Source: Takakia lepidozioides (taxonomy: Eukaryota; Streptophyta; Takakiopsida; Takakiales; Takakiaceae). From it: 64,000 bases of DNA. Positions 1 through 13,103 of the stretch are shown in pieces. Location of the stretch: NCBI GenBank assembly GCA_030704615.1, contig CM060731.1, positions 33,666,001 through 33,730,000 on the forward strand, given 5' to 3'. The notes below the pieces were generated by a model that worked only from the letters and a program-made list of their open reading frames with translations, was not told the DNA's origin and made no database searches. How positions within the stretch are numbered: position 1 is the stretch's first letter; every line of letters begins with the position of its first letter. Position numbers and translations under genes: made by a program.

Positions 1-919
1 TTGTCGGTTCGATCGTCTGTTGTCATCGAATTGGTGGCAATTCAGTGGATGTGGAGCTTCGGAAGGTGAGTCTCTTTGTCTTGTGCTTGTTGAGAGTGTT
101 GAGAGTTGAAGTTGTTGAGGTTTGGGCCTTTTGACGTGATGGGAGGGTTAGGTTGCGATATTTGTGCTAGTTGTGTTGTTCGTTGGTTGGGAGTAATGGT
201 TCATAGTCTGTGTGTGGGCTCACCAGGGCTTGAGATCCTCATCAGAGGTTTCAAAGCGGAACTAGGGTTTATGAGGGATGGGTCTCTTGCGAGTTTTCGA
301 AATTTTGGTTTATGGAACTATAGTTTCTTTCCCATGTGAGTGAGTAGACAACCTCGTATTGTGCGTTGGTTCTTCTGTAATTGTAGATGCTACACTTAGA
401 CAATTGTTGAGGAGCTTGTTTGCCTTGTACAGTAGAAACATGTGCCCATTTGTAACAATTCTATATTTCCAACAGGCCCACCTCTAACTAACATCGTTGG
501 TAACATGCATATCAACAGAGAAGGGAGGAAGGATTTTCAAAATAATCCAAGCAGAGGACCCTTGCAAAGGATCCAGAACAGGCTGCATCGGATCGACTGG
601 ATTGGCACCGCTGCTTTCATTTCAGGTTCGTGTTCATGAAGCTGACTCATGTTTGTTTGATCCAACCCTTTCATAAACAAGTTGACGTCTAATGTGGTGT
701 AGGTGTGTTTCTGCATGTGATGCCACCATCACTTACGTTCAGGTATTTTTGTGTCAGCTCGGACACAAATTGGACTATAGCGGTATGACTTGACTCTGGC
801 CTCGCATCTTGGCAAACCTGCTCATCACCAATGTGATTTGTCTTGTTCTGGGTGTAGGGCTGTGAAGTAAGCCTTGCAAAACTTGATGCCTCTTTTGGTC
901 TGAGCTTCTTGGTCTGGAG
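1..919. other. No convincing coding gene; possible 5' non-coding exons
   Basis: I see no recognisable protein here. A splice-like segment runs from about 476 (after a TTCCAACAG acceptor) to 625 (before a GTTCGT donor) and is open in one frame. It could be a 5' exon of the unrecognised gene that starts at 920. This is inference only. Confidence 0.2.
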
Positions 920-2193
920 ATGGCTGGCAGGAAAGATGATGCTACCACTGCACGAGGTACATAATTTCGAGCTTTATTTTTACATATTAATTTTATGTTA
1001 TATTTTACTTTTAAGTTCTTATTTATATCTTGAGCTATAGTTCAACATATGTTTGTTTGTATTATTTTTGGTAGGGAAAGATCCTTTTGCATTTCTATTT
1101 CCAGGGAAAAGACAGAAGCTGTCTTTCAAAATGAAGGAGCCAAAACATGTAGAGTCCACACCAAAGAGACATATTGTCATGAAGCACGTGAGGGGAGGAA
1201 CAGGGACAGCAGCTCACAAGGTCTCTTCTACCCGACTAAGAAGAGTTCTTACTTCCATGTGTAGGGAAAACGTGACTATCAGACCTCTTGGCTCTCCTAT
1301 GATAGGCATGTCTGTCGAATCAGAGCACTCTCTTCTTGATGAACTCAACATGGAGAATAACGAAGTATCCAAGCTCTTGGAAGCCAATAAGAGTTTGATG
1401 GAGGAGATGAGGTTGAAGAACCGGGAGTATGAAGTAATGCGGAAGAATCTTGAATCTCAAGAATCAAGAATCGGAACATTCGAGCATAACACTCGTTTGT
1501 TTTAGGAGGATGGACACGAATTTGCAGTGAGAGCATTCCTTGATAAGGTTCTTAAGATCTTTTATCATGCTGCAAGGGTGAAGGGGTTCTCAGAGAACAA
1601 GGCCATGTGGTTGAGATCTATATCTGCAGACCATTCTGTCAAGGTCAGTTTATTTCTTGGGGGGTCACTCCTCGTATTTTCAAAACCACGTGAGAATAAG
1701 TACAGGGTGCAGTTTATTCTTTTGAGGTAATTTTTTTTTATAAAATTACTTAAAAAATAAGGTAGGGCAATATCCTTTCACCCAATTTTTTTTTAAAAAG
1801 GTCACAAACAATCTAGAGTTTTACTTAAAAAGTTAATGTAATAAAGGGTTTTATCTATAGTATAATGTATCAATCCCTCATATTTCATCCAGAGTACAAA
1901 AGATTTGAAGGAAAGTTGGCTCTAAATGAGGAATATCAAGGCAGTCTTTAGATTTGATGAATAAGCATGTTCTACCAAAATATGGGGGTCCTTCCATTAT
2001 GGTGTTTTTGAATTGGTTCTCTAAAGGTAGAGGTCACCTGAAGTTCAAATATGATTCCACTGATACAGAGTGGATTGATGTTGACACCATAATCGCAACA
2101 ATGACTATGACATTTGAACCATTTCAAAACTTGTACTCTTTAGATCCAAATGATGCTGCGGTTTTGAATGAGTTCGTGGCTAATGAATATTAA
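920..2193 (+). pseudogene. Unrecognised gene or gene remnant with coiled-coil segment
   Basis: I do not recognise this protein. A short first exon (ATG at 920, ends 956 before GTACAT) joins in phase to a second exon at 1075 after a GGTAG acceptor. That exon is basic at its start (KDPFAFLFPGKRQKLSF) and becomes a Glu/Leu-rich, coiled-coil-like stretch at about 1330-1480. The frame meets TAG at 1503-1505 but continues coding-like in the same frame (HEFAVRAFLDKVLKIFYHAA) to a GTCAGT donor at 1644. A further open stretch lies at 1954-2193. The in-frame stop and the missing continuation suggest a decayed copy. The stop could be avoided by splicing I cannot see. No function is proposed. Confidence 0.3.
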
Positions 2194-3959
2194 AAAAAAA
2201 TTGGGTCCGGCATTTGACTTATGTGTGGAATGTTGTTTGTGTACATGCTTTGAAATTTACAATTATTAAAAAAAATGGTATAATTAATTGTTGCAAAAAA
2301 TAAAATTATAAAGAAAAATAGGGTATTAAGAAACAAAGGGTTTTACAATATTACCTAAAGATAGGGTGGAAAAAAATGCAAAATTTTAAAATATACCTTT
2401 GTACGCACGTGATATGGAAAAAATACATGGAGTGACCCCCTTGTGGTTTATTTCTTTTCAGGAATTTTGGAATGGGGGATTGTTTGTGGATCAATAGGTG
2501 TTGAACCTCTTGCGACTAGCGAAGACAACATCCTCAAATTAAGTGCAGCCACTTGTCACAGTTCAACACCAATAAATGTTGCAATTGGGCTTCAAGAGCT
2601 GGACCAGTTCAAGAATAGGGAGGAGTTTTCTTGGTTATTTCATCAAATTTTTCAGATTGGAGTTTCAGATATGACAACTCAATACAATTAGGGTAAACAA
2701 GCATAATTTTCAACTACTTTCACTGTTTGGAAATGAACAACCTTCAACTACCTCTGAATAGATTCTTTGAATATATAAATGTTTTTGCTTTTATCAACTC
2801 TGGATATCAGTGATGTATATATGGAAGGAGGTTCCTCTTGAGGTATTGGGCTGTTAGAACAATATTGATGTGGAGTATACTCTCAGTCTTTAGTGGCTTT
2901 TCAGGAGATTTTGTTATGCAGCATTTTGGGAGCTCATAACTGACTCAGTCAATGCCGTAGTGAAGCATCCTGTGATACAATTAGTGGATGTGAGTAGACC
3001 TTTGGGACACTGTGTAAATGTTAGTCATGACATATAACTTCTATGCATCCATTTTTGCAAGACATCCCATCTGTTCGGGTAGCTGTCCTTGTATAGTGAC
3101 ATGTGATGAGACACGACGAGTTTGCTGGTGTGGTACGAGAATTGAAGCTCGGTCTTTGGTGAATTTTTGAGTGATGGCTCTCGTTTGATTGTGTAGAGGT
3201 GAGAAAAATTTTAGCGAAATTTTTTCTTGAAGCTTCGTTGTAACAATTTAGGTTTAGCAAAGAAGAGCAAGTGTTTTAACTTTTAATCAGAGTTCGATTC
3301 TAAGTGGCACTAGTATGCCCTGTGCCTTTGACTCAACCTGAATTTTTTTTGGCTACGTTTTCTATTTTCTGTAATTTTTTTGGAGAAAAATACTTTGAAA
3401 TTCAATAACTCAAGATTTACATGGTGTGAAACAATCAATGTGCACCTCCCCTTCCTAAAGATTTTCAAACAGTATAAAGAACACCTTGTTAGCTTTATGT
3501 TTTGGGAGATTTAAGATACCATCACAAACAAACTATCTCCCATAGCTTAGAGAGAGGGTGCCACTGAAGCCGCAAGAATTGTAAGGCCGACAACCTATTG
3601 GTCGGCAATTATTGCGTCTTTCTTTGCTCGAGAATAGAATTGGTAGTTCAAATGTCTTATTGAATGTACAGTCTTGATTTTCTTATGTTTTCGAAAGGGA
3701 CGTGTGATCGTCTGTATGATTGTTCGCCAACTTCTCACTAGCCTATTCGTAAGCATTTGTTGCTTCTATGCTAGTTATGTGATTCCTCTTGAGCTGCTTG
3801 CTCTTGACCAACTCTTAATGTTCTTTTTCCGCCTTCTATTCAACATGAAGTTGCATGGTTGATATACTTGCCTCTTCTCATTTTGGATGCATATATGCAC
3901 TTTTTTAGGAAGACTTTCGGCGGTTAAGTGTACTCTTCAATGTATATGAACAGGGTGAT
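2194..3959. other. AT-rich spacer with one exon-like segment
   Basis: Mostly AT-rich non-coding sequence. An open stretch at about 2461-2691 follows a TTCTTTTCAG acceptor and ends in TAG. It reads coding-like (LQELDQFKNREEFSWLFHQ) but is unrecognised and may be a further exon of the remnant upstream. Nothing else supportable from 2692 to 3959. Confidence 0.2.
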
Positions 3960-4599
3960 GTAGAGTGAAAATCATCGATTGTGCCTATTGATTCATCCCA
4001 TCAAGAAGGTCAGCAAAGATCATTGCAGCAGTGGTAGCAATGGTGACTCTGGTGGTATGTCCAGATTTGACGGTCGACAAGCCCGTGAAAGTGGAGATGC
4101 TCTGATGGAAGATACATTCTATCTTCAACATGTTGGTCATGTTATGGCGACGCTCTCAGATACTCATTTTTTATGGCGCTCTATTGAGGATGATAGTCAA
4201 AAGCTGGTAACCGTCGTATCCTTGCACTCTGTTTTCTTTGTATGTAAGAAGTGCGGCAGAGAATATTGATTCGATGGGAAATCTATCTAGAGTTTTAGAA
4301 ATTTCTAGGTTTCTAGGTATTGTCGTTGTTAATCAGAGCTTTTACTTTAAAGAATCAATGGTAACATCTTTTTCATTGTCATGTAATATTAAAGAAGGTC
4401 AAGAGTTATGGGCATTGGATTAATTTGTATGGTGTTGGTCATTAGGATGCAAATACGTCACTGTGCTGTAGAAATACACTTCAGGATGTTGAAGGCCACT
4501 TGCCGTTAGCAGAAATATTCGCCGTGAGATCACCAGGTTTAGGTCCTGTTAGTCAGGCCAAAGTGTCGGTGTGTGGAGATTCTCTACCACCAAAATAGG
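3960..4599 (+). pseudogene. Unrecognised exon-like segments
   Basis: Two coding-like stretches are present. One at about 4005-4212 reads with a segment FYLQHVGHVMATLSDTHF and has a frameshift near its start (about 4000-4040). The other, 4447-4599, follows a CATTAG acceptor and ends in TAG after about 51 codons. They may be the 3' part of the unrecognised gene that begins at 920. No family is recognised, and the assignment to one gene is inference. Confidence 0.2.
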
Positions 4600-5229
4600 T
4601 ATATAATTTTGCACGGACGAGTATGTGGACTTCATTTTCAAGTGGCAAATTTTTGTTTTGCTAGCTATAATAGAGTCGATTTGTTTCCAGTTTGGAAATC
4701 GAAATGCAAGACAATGGTGCCTTTTTTTTGAGCAAATTAGTTCATGTCTTTAAAAGTGACTTTTCCTTGTGTTCCTTGTCCTCTACTGGGAAGGGTAGTT
4801 GCATAGAGTTGAGGTGTCCGGTTGCAAGTGGGTTCCAAAAGTGTATGTGTTGGGCCTCACAAATGAAGCTGTCGTGCAATGGTGGTTCCTAAGAACCTAA
4901 CTGATCTGAAATTTGCCTTATATTTGGATCCGGCTGGTAGAGGTTTGGATAAGAACTAAGAACCTTGGAGGTAGAGGATAGATGGGTGTCGCTCGAATCC
5001 TCAGATTGATGTCGAGATTACCCGCATGCAAAAGAAGGTTTTAGGACTGTACAAATACTATATCAGTCAAGAAAAACATCCATCCATATTCTTGGCTTCA
5101 TGCCACTCTTTTGCATTTCATCCTCCTCCTTCTTCCTCTTTAGTAAACTTTTCCATCCAAACCACTAATGTACTCAAAATAGTAAACTCTTTACGTTAAA
5201 AAAAAAAAAAACACGTGCATAATCATCAC
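4600..5229. other. Intergenic, nothing recognised
   Basis: No reading frame with family resemblance. It contains a short poly-A run near 5200. A tRNA-like stretch around 4920-5005 was considered and rejected. Confidence 0.3.
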
Positions 5230-6690
5230 TAGAGTAGCCTGTGCCGTTGGCCCAAGTGTTGAGTGTCATCTAAGCCCAAGTGTAAGATCTTCTATGTATC
5301 CCAGTGCGTCTCCTATGTCGAGGCCCAAGTGAGGCCCAAATGCGTCATGTACCTTTGGCTCATATGTGAAGAACCGAAATCTAAGACCAAGTGCAATTTC
5401 CTATGTATCCGAGTGCGTTTCCTATGTCGAGGCCCAAGTGCGACCTCTAATGTAGCCTATGCCGTTGGCCCATGTGTGAAGAATTGAAATCTAAGACCAA
5501 GTGTAATTTCCTATGTATCCAAGTGCGTCTCCTTTGTTGAGGCCCAATCTAAGCCCAAGTGCAATCTTCTATTCATGTATCCGAGTGCATCTCCCATGTA
5601 GAGGCCCAAGTGTCCAATGTCATCTAAGCCCACGTGCAATCTCCTATGTATCCAAGTACGTCTCCCATGTCAAGGCCCAATTTATTTTTTTCCATGAATT
5701 TATCGAGTAGTAATATATCCAATCATCTCCCCTCGAGGCTCCAAGCATTGTCCCAAGAAGGCCCACTATGCTATTTTTTACAAATTTCCAACGACTAAAA
5801 GTACTTGACGTTCGACATCTCCGACACCGCAGGTCCAAAAATCATGAGACCAAGCCGGTGCACCCCTCCTCATCGAGGGCTTTCCAACCGTACCAAACAC
5901 CAGCGCAGCTAGGGCCTTGTAGTTGGGACATCTCAACTCTACAAAACAAACAAAACAAAACTAACGTCTCGGTTCATATATTGACTAGGGTATCTAGCCT
6001 GTGCCGTTGGCCCAAGTGTCCAAGTGTAAGATCTTCTATATATCCGAGTGCATCTCCTATGTTGAGGCCCAAGTGTGACCTCTAGGGTAGCATGTGCCTT
6101 TGGCCATGTATGAAGAGTTGAAATCTAAGACCAAGTGCAATTTCCTATGTATACCAATGCGTTTCCTATGTCGAGGCCCAAGTGCGACCTCTAGTGTAGC
6201 CTATGCCGTTGGCCCATGTGTGAACCATGTGCAATTTCCTACGTATCCAAGTGCGCCTCCTATGGCCCATCCCAACTGCAATATTCTATTTATGTATCCA
6301 AGTGCATCTCCCATGTAGAGGCCCAAGTGTCCACTGCCATGTAACATGCAATCTCCAAGTACATCTCTCATGTCAAGGCCCAATTTATTTTTTCCATTAA
6401 TTTATCGAGTAATAATATATCCATTCCTTATTGATATATCTCCCAATCGAGGCTCCCACGAAAGCCCACTTTGCTATTTTTCACGAATTTCCAGCGACCA
6501 AAAGTACTTGAAATGACACATCTCCCACACCGTAGGTCCAAAAATCATGAGACCAAGCCCGTGCACCCCTCCTCATCGAGGGCTTTCCAAGGGGACCAAG
6601 CACTCTGGGAGGGGCCCCGCAGTTTGGGACATCTCAAATCTACAAAACAAACCAAACAAAACAAAACAAACGTCTCGCTTCATATATTGA
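5230..6690. repeat. Diverged tandem duplication (~700-760 bp unit) with short internal repeats
   Basis: Two copies of the same block lie head to tail: about 5232-5985 and 5990-6690. The phrase GCCTGTGCCGTTGGCCCAAG begins each copy (near 5238 and 5998). The distinctive block starting CTATTTTT(C/A)ACGAATTTCC-like occurs at about 5770 and 6473, an offset of about 703 bp. Inside each unit a shorter phrase, roughly CTATGTATCCGAGTGCGTCTCC followed by a GAGGCCCAAGTG-like phrase, is repeated several times. Open frames here arise from the repeat and show no family resemblance. Likely non-coding satellite-like or transposon-derived DNA. Confidence 0.7.
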
Positions 6691-7019
6691 TTATCCAGGG
6701 TGGACTGTATATCTTTTATTTACTCGATGGGTATATTAGGGGTAGATCATTTATCCTTACTCAGTATTTATCCTTACCCGGTCAAAGTAATAGACCTTTA
6801 TCCTTTATCCGTAGGATAAATAAACGGACATATAAATAATATACCCTTACCCGGAGGATTAATAATCCTCTGATTTTTATTTACCTCTACCGGGAGGGTA
6901 AGCAAAAATCCATTTACCCGCACAACGCTGGCGGCCATCCTCAGCTGGCAGGCTCTAAGAAATCCTGGCCGGGTCTTCACGTTTGAATTGACAGGCATCG
7001 AGGGCGAAGGTTTGAAGCG
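6691..7019. other. Upstream region of CDKAL1
   Basis: Contains several short repeats of the type TATCCTTACCCGG (6750-6860) and TATAAATAA near 6830. This is the probable promoter/5' UTR of the gene starting at 7020. No defined element can be supported beyond position. Confidence 0.25.
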
Positions 7020-10000
7020 ATGGAGGATATCGAGGATGTGATCAGGGAGCTGCATGGGTCTGCAGCAGGATTGCATTTGCCTGCCGTTCACACAAACTCT
7101 GTTACCATCAAACCCAGGCGACGAGCGGCTGGGTTTGGCAGGGCTGCCGCAGATGAAACAAATTTCAAGGTTTCCAAGTCTAATGTTGCTGGGGATGCCT
7201 CTGGGATCACAATGGGGGGCGAGAGTGCCGTCCCTGGGACGCAGGTGGGATGGTCATTTTGATTTGCTTTATGCTTCTGACCGGCTTCTGAACAAGGTGT
7301 CCAGTGTGTGCGTGTGCAGCAGTGCGCGTTAAGGTATTCGTTGCAAGGCATGGATTTGATGGTTTTGGGCTGCATTGGAAAGCAATTTTTTTATCCGCCA
7401 TTTCCCTCAGCGATCATTCTACACTCTTAACTGTACTTGCCAGACTGTTGGACGGCGGAGCCAATCAATCCCAGGCTTGAAGGCGTGTATTCGCAATGAC
7501 TGATGTACATTAAGACACTAATTCGGTATAATTTGAAATTTGAAATATCTCCCCAGCTTGATTGTGAAAGGGAGAGCGGGAACGTATAGATTGACCAGAG
7601 ACCAAGATATTGGGGAGAATTGCAAGCTAGCTGGAAGAGGGGTGGGGGGGGGCGAGGGGGAGAGAGGGAGAGATGAGATGAGATTTGGAATTTTGCAAAG
7701 AATTTTCGGGAGGTCCTTTCTCGTAATCAGGGGTACTGGATTGCAGACAATATTCGTGAAGACCTTCGGATGTGCTCATAATCAGGTGTACTTTCTAACC
7801 TTTTCCTCATACTTTTCTTGCTGATCTGTAGTCTAAGCAGTGACTAAATTTTCATTTTAAACCCTAAACCCACACTTTCTCATCCAGGAGCCTTTTTGTC
7901 TCCAATCGTGGGGAAGAGTGGAGAGAGAGAGATAGGTGATGATTGTCCTGAAGGGATACCAAACTTCTAGAAGGTTGTTGTGGGGTGTCCATCCATCTGG
8001 GAGTCATAAACTGCTACAGTAATTGTATGCATTTAAAAACAAACTGGCTACAGGATTTTGAGACTCAATTGAAGGACTGACATTGATACCATTGAATGAA
8101 AGCACACTTTTATCACCAGCACTACAAGTGTAACCCACTTCTTGATCTGACCTATATGGCTGTGGTTGTAGTGTCAGTCACAATGTTGAGAACTGAAATA
8201 GGGAGAGAACTGACAAATGATGTGTGTGGAGATGTGGAGCAGAGTGACAGTGAATATATGGCAGGGCAGCTGTCATCGTATGGCTATAGCCTCACAGACA
8301 TTCCTGATTTTGCAGACCTTTGGTTAATCAACACGTGAGCTCTTTTCCATACCTACTTCCATCTGCACTCTACTCTCTTTGGTATGTTTTGATGTTGTGC
8401 TACTGTGAAAGTGACATGACGTCCTCCAGACCACTTGACTGTATGCAGATGCACTGTAAAGAACCCAAGTCAGTCAGCCATGGAGACACTGATCCGGAGA
8501 GGCAAGGATGCAGGGAAACCTTTGGTGGTAGCAGGCTGTGTGCCGCAAGGCAGCAAAGACTTGAAGGATCTGGAAGGTGTGAGTGTGGTGGGCGTTCAAC
8601 AGATAGACCGAGTAGTCGAAGTAGTAGAGGAGACTCTTAAGGGCCATGAAGTCCGACTCTTACGGAGGAGTACCCTGCCTGCTCTTGATTTGCCAAAGGT
8701 CGGCACCCAGTACAAAGCTCCACATATGGGTTGCAAACCTTGCTGGATATGATTGGCTCTATTGCTCTGAGTCTCTGCTTGATTAAATCAGAACTGCTTG
8801 GACAGTCAAATGTCACTAAAAGCTATAGCAAAGTGTGCCCAATGCTCAGTGCAAATAATAGGAAATAAGACTGAAGACTTGGTAATAACCAATACTCATT
8901 ACCTTTAGAAGTGGATCTAATTTTTCATGGTGAGCGTTGCAGGTCAGAAAGAACAAGTACGTGGAGATAGTGCCAATTAATGTTGGGTGTCTGGGTGCAT
9001 GCACCTACTGCAAGACCAAGCATGCACGTGGTCATCTGGGGAGTTATCCTGTGTCTTCACTGGCAAGCCTCTCTCTTAAACATATAGAAGCCCGCTGATA
9101 TGTTGTTACCATTCTTTGTGTGTGGTTGACAGACCTGCAAGGGTCCATAGGCATTATTAAATGCAGGCCCTAGGCAATTGCTAGGTGTGCTAGGTATGAA
9201 TGTTTTGGTATAAAATTACCATTTTTACCTTTAGCACGAGTTATTTCATGGACACTCAAATCTAAGAAGTCGGGACTTTACTGTTTCACTATGAATGATA
9301 GGTGGACAGAGTGAGGGCCGTGGTTGCAGAGGGGGTGAAGGAAATCTGGCTCAGCAGTGAAGACACTGGTGCCTATGGTACCCCACCACTCCACTTGCGT
9401 ACTTGCTCACATGACATGATATGCGCTTGATCAAACTTGTGTCCATATTAAGTAGAGGTGTGTGTCTGTCCTTGGATGGTGAGCGTCCAAAAAATGTCTG
9501 GTGGCGGGGGGGGGGACAGCTATTGCAAACAGACAAGAAATGGACTTATCTGACTGTGAAGCTTGTGTAGTCTTGTGACGGTAGGCGTGCCCTGTTCAGA
9601 CCAAGCAGGGTGGCAGAGGTGCAAATGGGCAAAGAGAGGATCGCCTCAGGGGGAAGGGAAAGGGTGGGGGGTGGTAGAATGGACACGGCATGACGAACAT
9701 GGGGTGCAGGGCTTGACATAGGATCGGACTTGCCGACATTGCTCCACAACCTTGCAGCAGTACTGCCCCAAGACCAGAGCACTATGCTACGCATTGGCAT
9801 GACCAACCCACCGTACATTTTGCAACACCTTGAAAGCATTGCTGCTATATTACGACACCCTAGTGTTTATTCTTTTCTCCATGTACCTGTCCAGTCAGGT
9901 AGCGACAAAGTTTTACATGTAAACCTCCCTTTTCACTTTCCTCCTTTCTTCTGCCTGTGACATACTCTGTGCAACAGATTTGATATCTTAACAGACTCCC

Positions 10001-12239
10001 CAGGTGCAGTGCTTTGCTATTACATTCATTTCCTTGCAACCGCTGATCCTGTTTAGTATTGTCCTACACTTATGTGCTAAACTCCTACAATTGTGAAGAC
10101 CAATCTGAACTCGTAATCGTGCATGATATATTCCCTCCTGTTTGCGTGAGGATCTCAGTGTGAACTGTAGCCAATAGTACATCACTCCTGAGATTAATAT
10201 TATCCTTTACATGGCCATGGACAAGGTAAGTGACTTCTTAACAAAGGGAAGGACTTAAACTTCCATATTTGGCTTCTTGGTCAGCAAATTTCAACGAATT
10301 TCATTCTTTTTTATGGGGCAGGCAATGAAGCGAGAATATACAGTAGCCGAGTTCAAACAAGTGGCTGATACATTGATGCACCTCGTGCCAGACTTGCACC
10401 TTGCGACGGACATTATCTGTGGCTTTCCAGGTTGATGGCTGGGAGACCTGCCTGGGTTTCTTTTTAACTTTCAAATATGAGCTGTATCTATCCCTAAATC
10501 TCCTGTAATTGGCTACAAGGTCCATTCAGCAGAGAGTAGTGCTGACGTTGAACTCTTTTTGGAACCATGGGACCCTGGCCTCATGTTTCAGCTTTTTGTT
10601 CTCTCACAACTTTGGAACGGATGTCACAGGAGAAACGCCGGAGGATTTTGAGAGTACAATTGCTCTAGTGAAACAGTACAAGTTCCCACAGCTACATATA
10701 TCACAATTCTATCCTCGACCAGGTCTGTGTCTACCCCTTGTTTTTAAAACCCTTCTTGATTGGAGTACAGATACCATGATTTCCTTCTAGCAATTGAATT
10801 GGATGGATTGGATGTGGGAGGCTTGCAGGAACGCCAGCAGCACGGATGAAACGAGTTCCAACAGCAGAAGTAAAGAAACGTAGCCGGGAGCTGACCAGCC
10901 TGTTTGAGTCCTTTGCACCCTATGTAGACATGGAGGGCAGTGTTGAGAAGGTTTGGGTGACTGATATTGCGGCTGATGGCATTCATCTTGTACAGTCCCT
11001 GCCTGTCCCTGTAACCCTTCTTCTACGCTTGAATTCAGCTCGGGGTGGCATAGCATGCTGGTTTCAATATAGTGGTTCCTGTATGATGTTAATGCTAGCC
11101 CTATATCCACATTTTTATAACTGGAGTTCTATTGGCTTTGCTGACCAATATTGTACTTTAGGCTGAATTCAATATGCTGGTGGGTTAAAACTGGGTGACT
11201 GTCTTGGGTCTACCACAGGACATCTACATCCAAGGTTGCATCATAGCCAATCTTACAGGGAATGGTCAATGAGTACATCTGAGACGTGCCTGGCACCCTC
11301 GGTCCTATGCCTCAGTCTTTTTGTCCACCATCGTTTGTGCAAGTGCATGACATGTGATAGCTGCGCCAGCAGCATTCTGGCTATCCACATACACACATGT
11401 ATATTTCTTTGGTGACCGGTCTGCTTGTTCTCTAGCAAATTTATCTCAGCGGAAGAAATGCCCAGGCCAGCAAGGTCAGAGAGATTGTTCTGGAATTCTG
11501 AGTGAGTGGCTTTTTTCCTCAGGTTGGACACACAAAATCATATGTACAAGTCCTTCTCCCTGCCACAGAGGGCCTCCTAGGCAGCAGCATTGATGTCAAA
11601 GTGACTTCCGTAGGGAGGTGGTCAGTCATGGGGGACGTTCTCAAATTCTCCCCAAGAGAAACTCAAAGGTGTGATGGTGAGGGACTTGGAGATAATGGCA
11701 TGTCAAAGGCAGTGGAGGTCAGATGCTCCAGTGAAGGGCATGTTTGTTCTGGCTTTGCAAGTCCACAAGCAAAATGTGAGACCCGCCCAAAAGCAAAACA
11801 GGCTTCAAATGCCACTGATGTCGATGGGTTCCTTGATATTGAGAGAGACTTGTGTGTTTGTGATGGAGATGACGGTTACTCATCCAAAGCTTTGTTTGGG
11901 AGGTGTGAAGAGGACCAGGCCAGTGGCAACATCTCTTCAGAGACTACGGTACCCGACCAACTAGATCATAGGGATGACACAGGAGGAAGTGGTACTCTGA
12001 ACAGCATGCCAGAGCCAGAATCAGGCTCAAAGGTCAAACGGAAGGTTGATGTACTTGACATATATCAAATCGGGGATACCAACTCTCATGAGCCACTTGA
12101 AAGTACTTCTACAAGTAAGCAGCAAAGTGTAGGGGTTCATCTGGCAGGGGTAGATTGGTTACTTATTGCCGGAGTAGTGTTAGGCTTATGCGGTATTATT
12201 TCGGGGCTGTTGATGTCATTATTGTCGAAGGGAACTTGA
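7020..12239 (+). CDS. CDKAL1: CDKAL1-type threonylcarbamoyladenosine tRNA methylthiotransferase
   Basis: Radical-SAM enzyme that adds a methylthio group to t6A37 of tRNAs reading ANN codons. Eleven exons join in phase: 7020-7244, 7747-7785, 8243-8334, 8449-8698, 8943-9062, 9302-9377, 9710-9918, 10322-10430, 10630-10722, 10829-10989, 11523-12239, giving 696 aa, slightly longer than I recall for the family. The three Cys of the UPF0004 iron-sulfur domain are at about residues 84 (KTFGC), 120 (INTC) and 149 (AGC). The radical-SAM CxxxCxxC is at 218/222/225 (CLGACTYC). Exon 11 opens with a TRAM domain ([10 protein letters not shown]). A long acidic tail follows, ending in a hydrophobic helix (about residues 670-690) and SKGT, consistent with the ER tail anchor known for CDKAL1. 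The start at 7020 is chosen because MEDIED matches plant homologues. The intron after exon 5 has a GC donor. No lesions seen. Confidence 0.93.
7859..7871 (+). promoter_or_regulatory. Telobox-like motif in CDKAL1 intron 2
   Basis: AAACCCTAAACCC, two plant telomere units. Teloboxes are known in plant promoters and first introns of housekeeping genes. Function here is inference. Confidence 0.3.
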
Positions 12240-13103
12240 GATTTTGTTCTTTGTGTCATTTGAGCAGGCATTTCATCAAACCCGACAGGGTCTGGGTGAG
12301 GCAAGAGTGGAATGAGTGCATCTGGTGATTGCCATGAGTAGTATGGTGGTGTCACCACAATAAATCATATGAATCCAATGGGTGGAATGAATCTGAGAAG
12401 GGGCTAGGGCCTTCACTCTATATCAGTAATGGGCCAGGAAAGTCCAACAATGAGTGACCTTATTTTACCGACCTGGTTGAAGAAAATGTTCAGAAGGTGG
12501 TGGGCATGGCAGGCCTGCTGCCCAGGCACTGGCTGATGGGGGTGACCCCATCTTCAGATTGGTGGCCATTGGATAAGCCTAACAAACAAAGGAGCAGTGC
12601 AGAGTTAGAGGTCTTGTAAGGGAAACCCCTGACTGAGCAGTTTCCTTTAGCAGTCACTTCAGTAGGATACATAGTTTTCCCAAAGCTCTGGTCCTTTTGT
12701 TTAGAGTTTTGGGACGCAGTTGCAAAGACAAAGACAATCTGAACTGCACCTGTCTCACTCGCCTATCAGCTCATTACCCTCCAATGCTGACTGGAGTTAC
12801 TGGATAGAACTAAAATCTCAAAGGAAAATGCAGTGTGTCCTGAATAACATAACGATGTGAAGACCAGGACCACACTATTGGAGCTGCCTTGGCAGAATAG
12901 CAGGAACAGAGCACCAGAGTACACATTCAAATGTGAACACCTGAAAGTCAAGCAACTGCCAGTCAACTAAAAGTGAAGCTATATAATTCAAGGTACAGGG
13001 CTAATGCAGCCATGTGAAAAGGGTGAAACTGGTAAGTACACTCTAAACAAGCTCCTGGCAGGTGACAGAACGCCCAAGGATGTCATTGCATGCAACTAAT
13101 AAT
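12240..13103. other. Convergent intergenic region between CDKAL1 and COG5
   Basis: The 3' ends of two convergent genes face each other across about 860 bp. No coding potential with family resemblance. It presumably holds both 3' UTRs. Confidence 0.4.

Noticed and set aside
3225-3315. tRNA-like stretch with AGTTCGATTCT near 3290
   Set aside because: The T-loop-like phrase is not flanked by a pairing stem, and no acceptor or D-arm pairing can be drawn upstream.
4920-5005. Possible tRNA with GGCTGGTAGAGG and GCTCGAATCC
   Set aside because: D-arm-like and T-loop-like phrases occur, but the anticodon and acceptor stems do not pair; at best a decayed tRNA-derived repeat.
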